Shown here: piece after piece, positions 15,685 to 25,924 of the stretch
Position numbering within the stretch: position 1 is the stretch's first letter
Layout: every line of letters begins with the position of its first letter
Notes under the pieces: model-generated
Seen by the model: the letters and a program-made list of their open reading frames with translations, nothing else
Database searches by the model: none
Told to the model about the DNA's origin: nothing
Translations under genes and position numbers: made by a program
NCBI RefSeq assembly: GCF_021495345.1
Contig: NZ_CP099397.1
Coordinates: forward strand, 5,091,001-5,155,000
Source: Pseudomonas hydrolytica
Lineage (GTDB): Bacteria; Pseudomonadota; Gammaproteobacteria; Pseudomonadales; Pseudomonadaceae
Direction of reading: 5' to 3'
DNA length: 64,000 nucleotides

Positions 15685-16815
15685 ATGAACGATACGCCAA
15701 CAGACGAACGCCCCGACGTTCTGCCCTATCTGCAGCTGATGCATCAGCAAGGCGGCTCGGACCTGTTCTTCAGCGTCGGCGCGCCGCCGCACATGAAGGT
15801 CGAAGGTCATAGCCAAGCGGTTGGCCAGCGCGTGCTCAAGGCCGGCGAGGTGCAGCAACTGGCCTATCAGTTGATGAGCCAGAAGCAGATCGCCGAGTTC
15901 GAGCACGACCTGGAGATGAACCTCGCCGTCAGCCTGCAGGGTGCCGGGCGCTATCGGGTCAACGTCTATTACCAGCGCGGCGAAGTGGCCATGGTGGTGC
16001 GGCTGATCAAGAGCCAGATCCCCGACTTCGCGGCGCTCGGCCTGCCCAGGCTGCTGGAAAAGCTGTCGATGCAGGACCGTGGCCTGATCCTGGTCACCGG
16101 CGCCGCCGGCTCGGGCAAGTCCACCACCCTGGCGGCCATGCTGGATTTTCGCAACCGCCACAAGAGTGGGCATATCGTCTGCATCGAGGACCCCATCGAG
16201 TTCCTCCACAGCCACCAGCGCTCGATCATCGACCAGCGCGAGGTGGGTCTGGATACCCACAGCTTCGCCGACGCCCTGCGCAACGTGCTGCGCGAGGCAC
16301 CGGACGTGATCATGCTCGGCGAGATCCGCGACGCCGCCACCATGCAGCACGCCCTGCACTATGCCGAGACCGGCCATCTGTGCCTGGCCACGCTGCATGC
16401 CACCAGCAGCAGCCATGCGGCCGAGCGCATCGCGCGCTTCTTTCCCGACGAGGCGCGCAAGCAGGTGCTGGCCGACCTGGCGCACAACCTGCTGGCGGTG
16501 ATCGGTCAGCGCTTGGTGCCGGGCCTGGCGCAGAAGCGTGTGGCGGCGGTGGAGCTGATGCTCGGCACGCCCTATATCCGCGACCTGATCCAGCGCGACG
16601 AGCTCGAGCAGTTGCGCGAAGCCACCGCGCGCGCCGCCGAGCAGGGTCTGCAGACCTTCGATCAGCACCTGTTCGCCCTGCTCGAAGCCGGCCGCATCGG
16701 TCTGGCCGAGGCGCTCAAGTATGCCGACTCGCGCACCGACCTCAGCCTCAAGTTCAAGCTCGAGCGCGGCTTCGCGGCCGACGACGCCGAACTCAAGGTA
16801 TTGCGCGACGGCTGA
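15685..16815 (+). CDS. PilT/PilU family twitching-motility ATPase
   Basis: A 376-residue hexameric ATPase of the type IV pilus retraction family. It has Walker A GAAGSGKST, the Asp box VCIEDPIEFLH, Walker B VIMLGEIRDAATM and the His box LATLHATSSSHAAERI. The C-terminal TDLSLKFKLERG resembles PilU rather than PilT. ATG 15685 (MNDTPTDERPDVL) matches the family N-terminus; the open frame upstream to 15484 lies over the divergent pseudogene start and is not supported. No other pilus gene is nearby, so it is a dispersed paralogue or accessory motor rather than part of the classical pilT-pilU pair. Confidence 0.88.
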   Translation: MNDTPTDERPDVLPYLQLMHQQGGSDLFFSVGAPPHMKVEGHSQAVGQRVLKAGEVQQLAYQLMSQKQIAEFEHDLEMNLAVSLQGAGRYRVNVYYQRGEVAMVVRLIKSQIPDFAALGLPRLLEKLSMQDRGLILVTGAAGSGKSTTLAAMLDFRNRHKSGHIVCIEDPIEFLHSHQRSIIDQREVGLDTHSFADALRNVLREAPDVIMLGEIRDAATMQHALHYAETGHLCLATLHATSSSHAAERIARFFPDEARKQVLADLAHNLLAVIGQRLVPGLAQKRVAAVELMLGTPYIRDLIQRDELEQLREATARAAEQGLQTFDQHLFALLEAGRIGLAEALKYADSRTDLSLKFKLERGFAADDAELKVLRDG

Positions 16816-16941
16816 CTGGCGCAAAGCCGATTTCCGGCCGATGCTAAGTACAGGTCGGATAAAACATTTCTCGCCGGCCGGCTGTGCTAGCTGCGCGCGC
16901 TCCGCACGGATCGCCAGCGGGCTCGCAAGGGGGAGCCGCCT

Positions 16942-18582
16942 ATGCTGACCCTGCTCCATCTGCTGTCAGCCATCGCCCTGCTGGTGTGGGGCACCCATAT
17001 CGTGCGTACCGGCATCCTGCGGGTGTACGGCTCGCACCTGCGCAAGGTCCTCAGCCACAACGTCGGCCGCCAGCCCCTGGCCTTTCTCGCCGGCATCGGC
17101 GTCACCGCGCTGGTGCAGAGCAGCAACGCCACCGCGCTGCTGGTCACCTCCTTCGTCGCCCAGGGCCTGATGGCACTGGCGCCAGGGCTGGCGATCATGC
17201 TCGGCGCCGATGTCGGCACCGCGCTGATGGCGCGGGTGCTGACCCTCAACCTGAGCTGGCTCAGCCCGCTGCTGATCTTTCTCGGGGTGATCTTCTTCCT
17301 CTCGCGGCGGCAGACCCGTGCCGGGCAGCTCGGTCGCGTGGCCATCGGCCTGGGCCTGATGCTGCTGGCGCTGGAGCTGATCGTCGCCGCCGCCACGCCG
17401 ATCACCGAGGCGCGCGGCATCCGCGTGCTGTTCGCCTCGCTGACCGGTGACCTGCTGCTCGACGCCCTGGTCGGCGCGCTGTTCGCCCTGCTCACCTACT
17501 CCAGCCTGGCCGCCGTGCTGCTCACCGCGACCCTGGCCGGCGCCGGGCTGATCAGCCTGCCAGTGGCCATCGGTCTGGTGATCGGCGCCAACATCGGCAG
17601 CGGCCTGCTGGCCTTTCTCACCAGCAGCCTGCAGAACCCCGCCGGCCGTCGCGTGGCGCTGGGCAGCCTGATCTACAAGCTGATCGGCCTGCTGCTGGTG
17701 CTACCAGTGCTACAGCCGCTGGCCAACTGGCTGGACGGCCTGGACTGGCGCCCGGCCGAGCTGGTGATCTTCTTCCACCTGCTCTACAACGGCTTGCGCG
17801 CCCTGCTGATGCTGCCCACAGTGGGCTGGATGGCGCGCTTCTGCAACTGGCTGATGCCGGACCGCGCCGAGGACGGCGGCATCGCCCGGCCGCGCCATCT
17901 CGACCCGACGGCGCTGGCCACGCCAAGCCTGGCACTGGCCAATGCGGTGCGCGAAACCCTGCGCGTCGGCGACCTCATCGAGGCCATGCTCGGCCACCTG
18001 CTGCCGGTGCTGGAGCACAACCAGCCGGCGGCGAGCAAGGAGCTGCGCCTGCTCAATGACGACGTCGCCAGCCTGTGCCGGGCGGTCAAGCTGTACCTGG
18101 CGCAGATCCCGCGCGAGGCGATGAGCGAACACGAGAGCCGGCGCTGGGCCGAGGTGCTCGAGCTGGCGGTGAACCTGGAGCAGGCCGGCGAGCTGATCGA
18201 ACGCATGCTCGGCAAGATCCAGAACGAGAAGACCGCGCAGCGCCGCGCCTTCTCCGACAAGGGGCTGGAGGAGCTGACCAGCCTGCACGGACAGCTGATG
18301 GCCAACCTGCGCCTGGGTCTGAACGTGTTCCTCAGCGCCGATCACGCCAGCGCCAGCCAGCTGTTGCGCGAGAAGCGCCGCTTCCGCGCCCAGGAGCGGC
18401 GCCTGGCCCATGCGCATATCGGCCGTCTGCAGCGTCAAGTCGTGCAGAGCATCGAGACCAGCTCGCTGCACCTGGAACTGATCGCCGACATGAAGCGCCT
18501 CAACTCGCTGTTCTGCTCCAGCGCCTACGTGGTGCTGGAGGGCCAGGAAACCGGCGCCCTGCAGCTGGACGGCGGCGAATAG
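16942..18582 (+). CDS. Na/Pi cotransporter family protein with PhoU-like C-terminus
   Basis: A 546-residue inner-membrane protein. The two inverted PNaS repeats are visible: VTALVQSSNATALLVTSFVAQG near residue 55 and LLTYSSLAAVLLTATLAGAG near residue 185; the second lacks the usual QSS triplet, showing TYSS. Residues about 330-540 are helical and resemble a PhoU domain (ETLRVGDLIEAMLGHLLPVLEHNQP). GGGGGAG lies 6 bases before ATG 16942. Likely sodium-driven phosphate transport or its regulation; in many bacteria such proteins export or balance phosphate. It is single and convergent with the NCS2 permease (1-base gap). Confidence 0.85.
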   Translation: MLTLLHLLSAIALLVWGTHIVRTGILRVYGSHLRKVLSHNVGRQPLAFLAGIGVTALVQSSNATALLVTSFVAQGLMALAPGLAIMLGADVGTALMARVLTLNLSWLSPLLIFLGVIFFLSRRQTRAGQLGRVAIGLGLMLLALELIVAAATPITEARGIRVLFASLTGDLLLDALVGALFALLTYSSLAAVLLTATLAGAGLISLPVAIGLVIGANIGSGLLAFLTSSLQNPAGRRVALGSLIYKLIGLLLVLPVLQPLANWLDGLDWRPAELVIFFHLLYNGLRALLMLPTVGWMARFCNWLMPDRAEDGGIARPRHLDPTALATPSLALANAVRETLRVGDLIEAMLGHLLPVLEHNQPAASKELRLLNDDVASLCRAVKLYLAQIPREAMSEHESRRWAEVLELAVNLEQAGELIERMLGKIQNEKTAQRRAFSDKGLEELTSLHGQLMANLRLGLNVFLSADHASASQLLREKRRFRAQERRLAHAHIGRLQRQVVQSIETSSLHLELIADMKRLNSLFCSSAYVVLEGQETGALQLDGGE

Positions 18583-18583
18583 T

Positions 18584-20089
18584 TCAGTCGGCGGTCGCGT
18601 TGCCGCGCGTTGCCGGCTCCACCCCGCGCCAGGCGTACCAGGCGAAGAACAGCGCCATCAGCAGATAGCCGTGGACGAAGTCCGGCGCCGCGTACCAGGC
18701 CAGCTTCGGTGCATGCATCAGGCCGACGAAGGCCATCGCCGCAGCCACCAGGGCGAAGGTGGTGGCCTGGCGGAACTGACGATCGATCACCGCCGCACAC
18801 ATGGCGCCCAGCAGGATGGCGCTGAACATGGCGCCCTGGCCGAGGGCGCCGATGGCCGTGGAGATGCCCTGCATCACCTCCGGCGCACCGCGATTGAAGC
18901 GGGTCATCAGGTAGTTGGCGAAGTACGGCAGCATGGCCAGTGCCACGGCCGGGTAGTAGCGCGCCTGGTTGCTGTTGAAGGCGGTGGCGATCATCGACAT
19001 GCCGACGAATACCAGGATCGGCGCCACCACCGAAACCGGGATCAGCGCGGCGATGAAGGCGATCAGGCCGAACATGGTGGCGATGCCGTAGACCGCGCCG
19101 TTGAGCAGGCTGTAGCCGCGCCCGGCGCCCATCCATTTCGAGCCCACGGTGGCGATGTACACCGTGGTCGGGAACACGCCACCGAACAGCGCGCCGAGCA
19201 GGGTGCCGAAGCCGTCCACCGCCTGGCATTCACGCACGCTGTAGCTGTCACCGGCGGCGCTCATGGCCTCGACGTTGTTCATGGTCTCGATGGCGTTGTA
19301 CAGGGTGATCGGCAGGATCACCGTCATCAGCGCCAGCATGGTGGTGAACAGCAGGCCCAGGCCTTCGTACCAGGCCAGGTTGGGCAGCAGCGGATAGAAA
19401 CCCAGGTGGGTGAAGGCGTCGCTGAACTTGCCGCTGTCGGCGGCGCCGATCAGATAGGCCAGCGCCGTGCCGACGACGATAGCGAACAGCGAGGCCGGCA
19501 GGCGAAACGGCATGCTGATGCGCGCCACCAGGCCGACGATGGTGATGGCCAGCACCAGCAGGCCGATCATGGGGATTTCCAGGGTCTTGAACAGCATCTC
19601 GCCGGCAATGAAGGTCAGCGCCACGCCGGCTACCGCGCCGAGCATGGCCGGGCGCGGCAGGTGCTTCTGCACCCAGCCGCCGATCAGGCTGATGGCGGCC
19701 TCGATGGCGCCGCTGATCAGGCAGGCGGCCACGGCCACCTTCCACGCCAGTTCGGCATCGCCGGTAAGGTTCTTCGCCGGCAGCAGCACGCCGAACAGGA
19801 ACACGAACATCACCGGCGTGCTGATGCCATAGGACAGCGCGGTGACGTCGGCGCGGTTCTCGCGGCGGGCCAGGCGCGCGGCGCTCCAGGCGTAGTAGAA
19901 GTTGCCGGCCATCACCGCCACCGCCGCACCGGGCAGCACCTGGCCGAACACGATCTCGGCGGGAAAGCCCATGCCCAGCATGCTGATGGCGATGATCACG
20001 AAGTTGGCGATGTTGTTCTGGAACAGGGCGAAGAAGGCGTCGGTGTCTTCCTTCTTGTACCAGGGGTAATGCACGCGCGGCGTCGACAT
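18584..20089 (-). CDS. NCS2-like purine/xanthine-uracil family permease
   Basis: A 501-residue integral membrane protein with about 12-14 hydrophobic segments, beginning MSTPRVHYPWYKKEDTDAFFALFQNN. It has the nucleobase-permease type blocks LSYGISTPVMFVFLFGVLLP and VDGFGTLLGALFGGVFPTTVYIATVGSKWMGAGRGY, the latter similar to the AzgA/NCS2 substrate region. It stands alone, convergent with the Na/Pi transporter. The substrate is predicted to be a purine or a related compound; this is inference from the family. Confidence 0.8.
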   Translation of the reverse strand: MSTPRVHYPWYKKEDTDAFFALFQNNIANFVIIAISMLGMGFPAEIVFGQVLPGAAVAVMAGNFYYAWSAARLARRENRADVTALSYGISTPVMFVFLFGVLLPAKNLTGDAELAWKVAVAACLISGAIEAAISLIGGWVQKHLPRPAMLGAVAGVALTFIAGEMLFKTLEIPMIGLLVLAITIVGLVARISMPFRLPASLFAIVVGTALAYLIGAADSGKFSDAFTHLGFYPLLPNLAWYEGLGLLFTTMLALMTVILPITLYNAIETMNNVEAMSAAGDSYSVRECQAVDGFGTLLGALFGGVFPTTVYIATVGSKWMGAGRGYSLLNGAVYGIATMFGLIAFIAALIPVSVVAPILVFVGMSMIATAFNSNQARYYPAVALAMLPYFANYLMTRFNRGAPEVMQGISTAIGALGQGAMFSAILLGAMCAAVIDRQFRQATTFALVAAAMAFVGLMHAPKLAWYAAPDFVHGYLLMALFFAWYAWRGVEPATRGNATAD

Positions 20090-20175
20090 GACTGGCTGGA
20101 GTCCTTGTTGTCCGATTGGTCAGGCCGGCGATTCTAGCAGGCTGCAGGGCAACAGCCTGGCGCTGCACCATAAAC

Positions 20176-20203
20176 GAACAAGGCAGCCGAAGCTGCCTTG
20201 TTC
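20176..20203 (-). terminator. Terminator of the TAXI-TRAP operon
   Basis: A perfect 12-bp stem GAACAAGGCAGC / GCTGCCTTGTTC with a TTCG tetraloop when read leftward, followed by GTTTATGG. It lies 16 bases after the permease stop codon. Confidence 0.75.
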
Positions 20204-20219
20204 ACGGTCACGATGGGCC

Positions 20220-22778
<2,559 letters not shown>

Positions 22779-22816
22779 GGATTGAAACCTGCATTGGAGA
22801 AATCAGCGAACAGCAA

Positions 22817-22889
22817 AGCCCGCGGCCTTGCGGCGCGCGGGCTGCTCAACTCAAGCGTAGTGCAAGGCGGCCGCGGCAGCGCCGCGGCC
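22817..22889 (-). other. Two GC-rich hairpins between binding-protein and permease genes
   Basis: GGCCGCGGC-AGC-GCCGCGGCC (22869-22889) and AGCCCGCG...CGCGGGCT (22817-22843) form strong stems in the 118-base gap. The second is followed leftward only by TTTGC, so it is a weak terminator or an mRNA-stabilising element that would favour expression of the binding protein over the permease. Confidence 0.6.
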
Positions 22890-22896
22890 CTGCGGC

Positions 22897-23868
22897 TTAC
22901 AGCCAGCCGCGCTCCTTGTAGTAGCGCTCGGCGCCTTCATGCAGGGGCGCAGTCAGGCCGACCTTGATCATTTCCTCTTCCTTCAGGTTGGCGAAGGCCG
23001 GGTGCAGACGCTTGAAGCGCTCGATGTTGTCGAACACCGACTTGACCAGCTGGTAGACCACTTCCGGGTCGGCCTTGGCCGAGGTGGAGAGCACGGCCTT
23101 GCCGCCGATCGACGGGGTCGGCTGGTCGTTGCCCTTGTACAGGCCACCGGGGATGTCGGCCTTGGTGTAGTAGCTCTTCTCGGCCAGCAGCTTGTCGATC
23201 TCGGCGCCGGTCACCGGTACCAGAACGGCGTCGGTGGTGGTGGTGGCTTCCTGGATCGCGCCATTGGGATGACCGACGAAGTAGGTCATGGCGTCGATGT
23301 TGTTGTCGCCCAGGGCGCTGGCCTGCTCGGCCGGCTTGAGCTCGGCGGCGAGGGCGAAGGCGGAACGGTCCCAGCCCTTGACGGCCATGATCTCTTCCAG
23401 GGTGTCGCGCTGACCCGAGCCCGGGTTGCCGACGTTGACGCGCTTGCCTTTGAGATCGTCGAAGCTGGCGATCTTGGCGTCACGACGGGCGAGGATGGTG
23501 AACACCTCGCTCTGCAGCGAGAACACCGCGCGGATGTCGCTCATCGCGCCTTCGGCCTCGAACGGAGCCGCGCCGTTGAGCGCCTTGTACTGGTGGTCCG
23601 ACTGCATGATGCCGAAGTTGAACTCACCGCTGCGAATGCCGTTGACGTTGGCCACGCCGCCGCCGCTGGCAGGCGCGTTGCACTTGATGCCGTGTTCGGC
23701 CGAGCCGCGGTTGAGGAAGCGGCAGATGGACTGGCCGGCCACGTAGTAGACGCCGGTCTGGCCGCCGGTGCCAATGGTGACGAATTTGTCTTCGGCCTGT
23801 GCCATGCCACCGAGGGTAGTACCCGCGAGCGCGGCAGACAGAACCCATGCCAAGGATTTGCCTTTCAT
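22897..23868 (-). CDS. TAXI family TRAP solute-binding protein
   Basis: A 323-residue periplasmic protein with a signal peptide (KGKSLAWVLSAALAGTTLGGMAQA) and the TAXI family start FVTIGTGGQTGVYYVAGQSICRFLNRG. Later blocks GVANVNGIRSGEFNFGIMQSDHQYKAL and GKRVNVGNPGSGQRDTLEEIM are typical of the family. AAGGAG lies 7 bases before ATG 23868. It is the first gene of the TRAP operon and diverges from an AraC-type regulator, which may control it. Ligand unknown; related proteins bind glutamate or other carboxylates. Confidence 0.92.
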   Translation of the reverse strand: MKGKSLAWVLSAALAGTTLGGMAQAEDKFVTIGTGGQTGVYYVAGQSICRFLNRGSAEHGIKCNAPASGGGVANVNGIRSGEFNFGIMQSDHQYKALNGAAPFEAEGAMSDIRAVFSLQSEVFTILARRDAKIASFDDLKGKRVNVGNPGSGQRDTLEEIMAVKGWDRSAFALAAELKPAEQASALGDNNIDAMTYFVGHPNGAIQEATTTTDAVLVPVTGAEIDKLLAEKSYYTKADIPGGLYKGNDQPTPSIGGKAVLSTSAKADPEVVYQLVKSVFDNIERFKRLHPAFANLKEEEMIKVGLTAPLHEGAERYYKERGWL

Positions 23869-24040
23869 GGGATATCTCCTTTTTCTGTTGTTTTAGAGCG
23901 AGCGCGCCTTGTGAGCGACGTCCGGGTGGGAAGTCTAACCGCTCGCGCCGAATATGCGAGCACTGATGACCAAGCGGTCGTAACGCCTTGTGTGGAAGCC
24001 AGCGCTATCGCCGGCCCGTGCCATTGGGCAGAATCGGCGC

Positions 24041-25069
24041 ATGCCCGCCCTCCATGACACCGCGCAGGCCTCGGTCAGCGCCAGCCTGACCCAGGCCATC
24101 CTGCATGCCGCCGGGCGCCTCGGCCTCGAACGCCAGGCGCTGCTGAGCGCCTGCGGCCTGGGCGAAAGCCAGTTGGCCGACCCCGATGCGCGCGTGCCCT
24201 TTACCGCTCAGGAGGCGCTGTGGTGCGCGCTCAGCGCACGCCTGCAGCATCCCGAGCCCGGTCTGCTGCTGGGCTGCAACCTGACACCGGGCCCGTTCAG
24301 CGTGCTCAACTACCTGCTGCAGAGCAGCGCCACCCTCGGCGATGCCCTGAATGCGGCGCAGCGCTATCAGCGCCTGGTCGGCGAAGGCGGCGAGCTGCGC
24401 GTCGAGCAACAGGACGACCGACTGACGCTGCTCTACAGCCCGCTGCACCCGCAGCACCCGGCCACGCGCATGCGGGTGCTGGCGATGATGGCCTGCTGGG
24501 TGCGGATGATGGCTCCGCTGCTAGACGACTTTCATCTGCTCGGCGTGCAGTTCCGCCACGCCGCACCGAGCGATCTCGCGCCGTACCGGAGCGTGTTCGC
24601 CTGCCCGCTACGCTTTGCCGCGGCCGACTACGCCATCGCCCTGCCCCGCGCCCTTGGCGACGCTCCGCTGATCCCGGCCAACCCGCCCCTGCAGCAGTTG
24701 CTGCGCCAGCATGCCGAAGCCCTGCTGGCCCGCCTGCCCAGCGCCAGCCTGAGTGCTCGGGTGATCGGCCTGCTCGGCGAACAGCTGGCCCATGGCGAGC
24801 CGGACCGCGCGCAGCTGGCCCGTGCCCTGCACCTGAGCGAACGCACCCTGCAAAGGCGTCTGGCCGAGGAGGGTTGCAGCTATCAGCAGCTGCTCGCCGA
24901 CACCCGCCGCCAACTGGCCGAACGCTACCTGCGCGAGGGCCGCCTGCCGGCGGCGGAGATCGCCCTGCTGCTCGGCTATTCCGAACCCAGCGTGTTCTTT
25001 CGCGCCTTTCGCCAGTGGACCGGCCTGACCCCCGGCGAGTACCGCGCCCAACAAGCGAGTGATGCCTAA
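24041..25069 (+). CDS. AraC family transcriptional regulator (arabinose-binding-domain type)
   Basis: A 342-residue regulator. The N-terminal part (ASLTQAILHAAGRLGLERQALLSACGL) matches the Arabinose_bd domain of OruR/ArgR-like AraC proteins; the C-terminal 100 residues hold the double helix-turn-helix (LARALHLSERTLQRRLAEEGCSYQQLL and IALLLGYSEPSVFFRAFRQWTGLTPGEYR). ATG 24041 is used because the family begins there; the ribosome site is weak. GCAGAATCGG lies 4 bases before the start and resembles half-sites found in front of xdhC and iorA. It is divergent from the TAXI-TRAP operon and 2 bases before the ABM gene. Confidence 0.88.
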   Translation: MPALHDTAQASVSASLTQAILHAAGRLGLERQALLSACGLGESQLADPDARVPFTAQEALWCALSARLQHPEPGLLLGCNLTPGPFSVLNYLLQSSATLGDALNAAQRYQRLVGEGGELRVEQQDDRLTLLYSPLHPQHPATRMRVLAMMACWVRMMAPLLDDFHLLGVQFRHAAPSDLAPYRSVFACPLRFAAADYAIALPRALGDAPLIPANPPLQQLLRQHAEALLARLPSASLSARVIGLLGEQLAHGEPDRAQLARALHLSERTLQRRLAEEGCSYQQLLADTRRQLAERYLREGRLPAAEIALLLGYSEPSVFFRAFRQWTGLTPGEYRAQQASDA

Positions 25070-25071
25070 CC

Positions 25072-25392
25072 ATGACCCCTTTCGCCGATACACCCGAGCC
25101 GCCCTACTACGCGGTGATCTTCACCTCGACCCTCGGCGATGACAGCGAAGGCTACGCCGCCATGGCCAGCCGCATGGTCGAACTGGCGGCCGAGCAGCCG
25201 GGCTTTCTCGGCGCCGAATCGGCGCGCGAGGGGCTGGGTATCACGGTCTCCTACTGGCGCGACCTGGACGCCATCGCCGCCTGGAAGGCCAACGCCGAGC
25301 ACCGCGAGGCCCAGCGCCTGGGCCGGGCGCGCTGGTACAGCGGGTTTCGCCTGCGCATCGCGCGGGTCGAACGCGACTACGGTCTGGACTGA
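25072..25392 (+). CDS. Antibiotic biosynthesis monooxygenase (ABM) domain protein
   Basis: A 106-residue protein of the dimeric alpha-beta barrel type (PYYAVIFTSTLGDDSEGYAAMASRMVELAAEQPGFLGAESAREGLGITVSYWRDLDAIAAWKANAEHREAQRLGR), which fits the ABM family closely. It starts 2 bases after the AraC gene stop and is probably cotranscribed. These small enzymes are heme-free or heme-degrading monooxygenases, or have unknown roles; none can be assigned here. Confidence 0.85.
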   Translation: MTPFADTPEPPYYAVIFTSTLGDDSEGYAAMASRMVELAAEQPGFLGAESAREGLGITVSYWRDLDAIAAWKANAEHREAQRLGRARWYSGFRLRIARVERDYGLD

Positions 25393-25462
25393 CACCGGTC
25401 AATATCCCTGCGCGGCATGCCCACTAGCATTGATGGCCAATAGCCACGCAGTGACGTTCCTC

Positions 25463-25780
25463 ATGCCTCGCACCCACCTGCTGCTCAGCCTGCCGGATCC
25501 CGAGTCGTCTCAACGGGTCACTCAGTTGCTGCGTCTCCAGGCGCCGCGCTGCCGCATCGTCGACACCCTGGACGACTGCAGCCAGCGCGCCCTGTGCCAC
25601 TGGCTGCAACCCTTGCCCGCCGACCGCCTGGGGCACGTGCAGGCCAGCCTGGACGAAGCCGTGCACGTGCTCGAACGCAGCCGCCACGCCTTCAAATCCG
25701 CCCAGCTGGCCGAGCTGCGCAAGCGCCTGAGCCTGCTGCTGGAAGAGTTGTCCGCCCCCGACAATTGCGGTAAAAGCTAG
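25463..25780 (+). CDS. Hypothetical protein
   Basis: A 105-residue protein if ATG 25463 is used (MPRTHLLLSLPDPESSQRVTQLL); ATG 25433 in the same frame would add ten residues, and neither has a good ribosome site. The C-terminal half (LDEAVHVLERSRHAFKSAQLAELRKRLSLLLEEL) is predicted to be helical. It is not recognised. No signal peptide or membrane segment is visible, so it is probably cytoplasmic. It precedes the structured leader of the GGDEF-EAL gene and may be terminated by it. Confidence 0.55.
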   Translation: MPRTHLLLSLPDPESSQRVTQLLRLQAPRCRIVDTLDDCSQRALCHWLQPLPADRLGHVQASLDEAVHVLERSRHAFKSAQLAELRKRLSLLLEELSAPDNCGKS

Positions 25781-25793
25781 CCGCAGTAGGTTC

Positions 25794-25898
25794 CGCCACA
25801 CGCGGAGACCGGCTTTGCCGGGCAGGACACAGGGCCTGCAAGACAGAGCGCCGCAGCTCGCCATCCACTCGGGATGGCGCGCCGCGGCGCTTTTTTTT
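25794..25898 (+). promoter_or_regulatory. Structured leader ending in terminator-like hairpin before the GGDEF-EAL gene
   Basis: Three short hairpins in a row (CCGC-CACAC-GCGG about 25796; CCGGC-TTT-GCCGG about 25809; GCAGG...CCTGC about 25822-25839) precede a 20-bp stem with only two mismatches (25847-25866 with 25872-25891, 5-base loop) followed by eight T. Just 26 bases lie between the T-run and the start codon at 25925, too few for a separate promoter with a normal leader. Either it ends the upstream gene and a promoter overlaps it, or it is an attenuator. Confidence 0.55.
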
Positions 25899-25924
25899 GC
25901 GCCGAAGAAAAGCATGAGGCTGAC

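Noticed and set aside
25794..25898. Guanidine-III or cyclic-di-GMP riboswitch in the GGDEF-EAL leader
   Set aside because: Short stretches such as GGGCAGGACA look similar to guanidine-III, but the pseudoknot partners and the conserved core bases are missing; the GEMM core is also missing.
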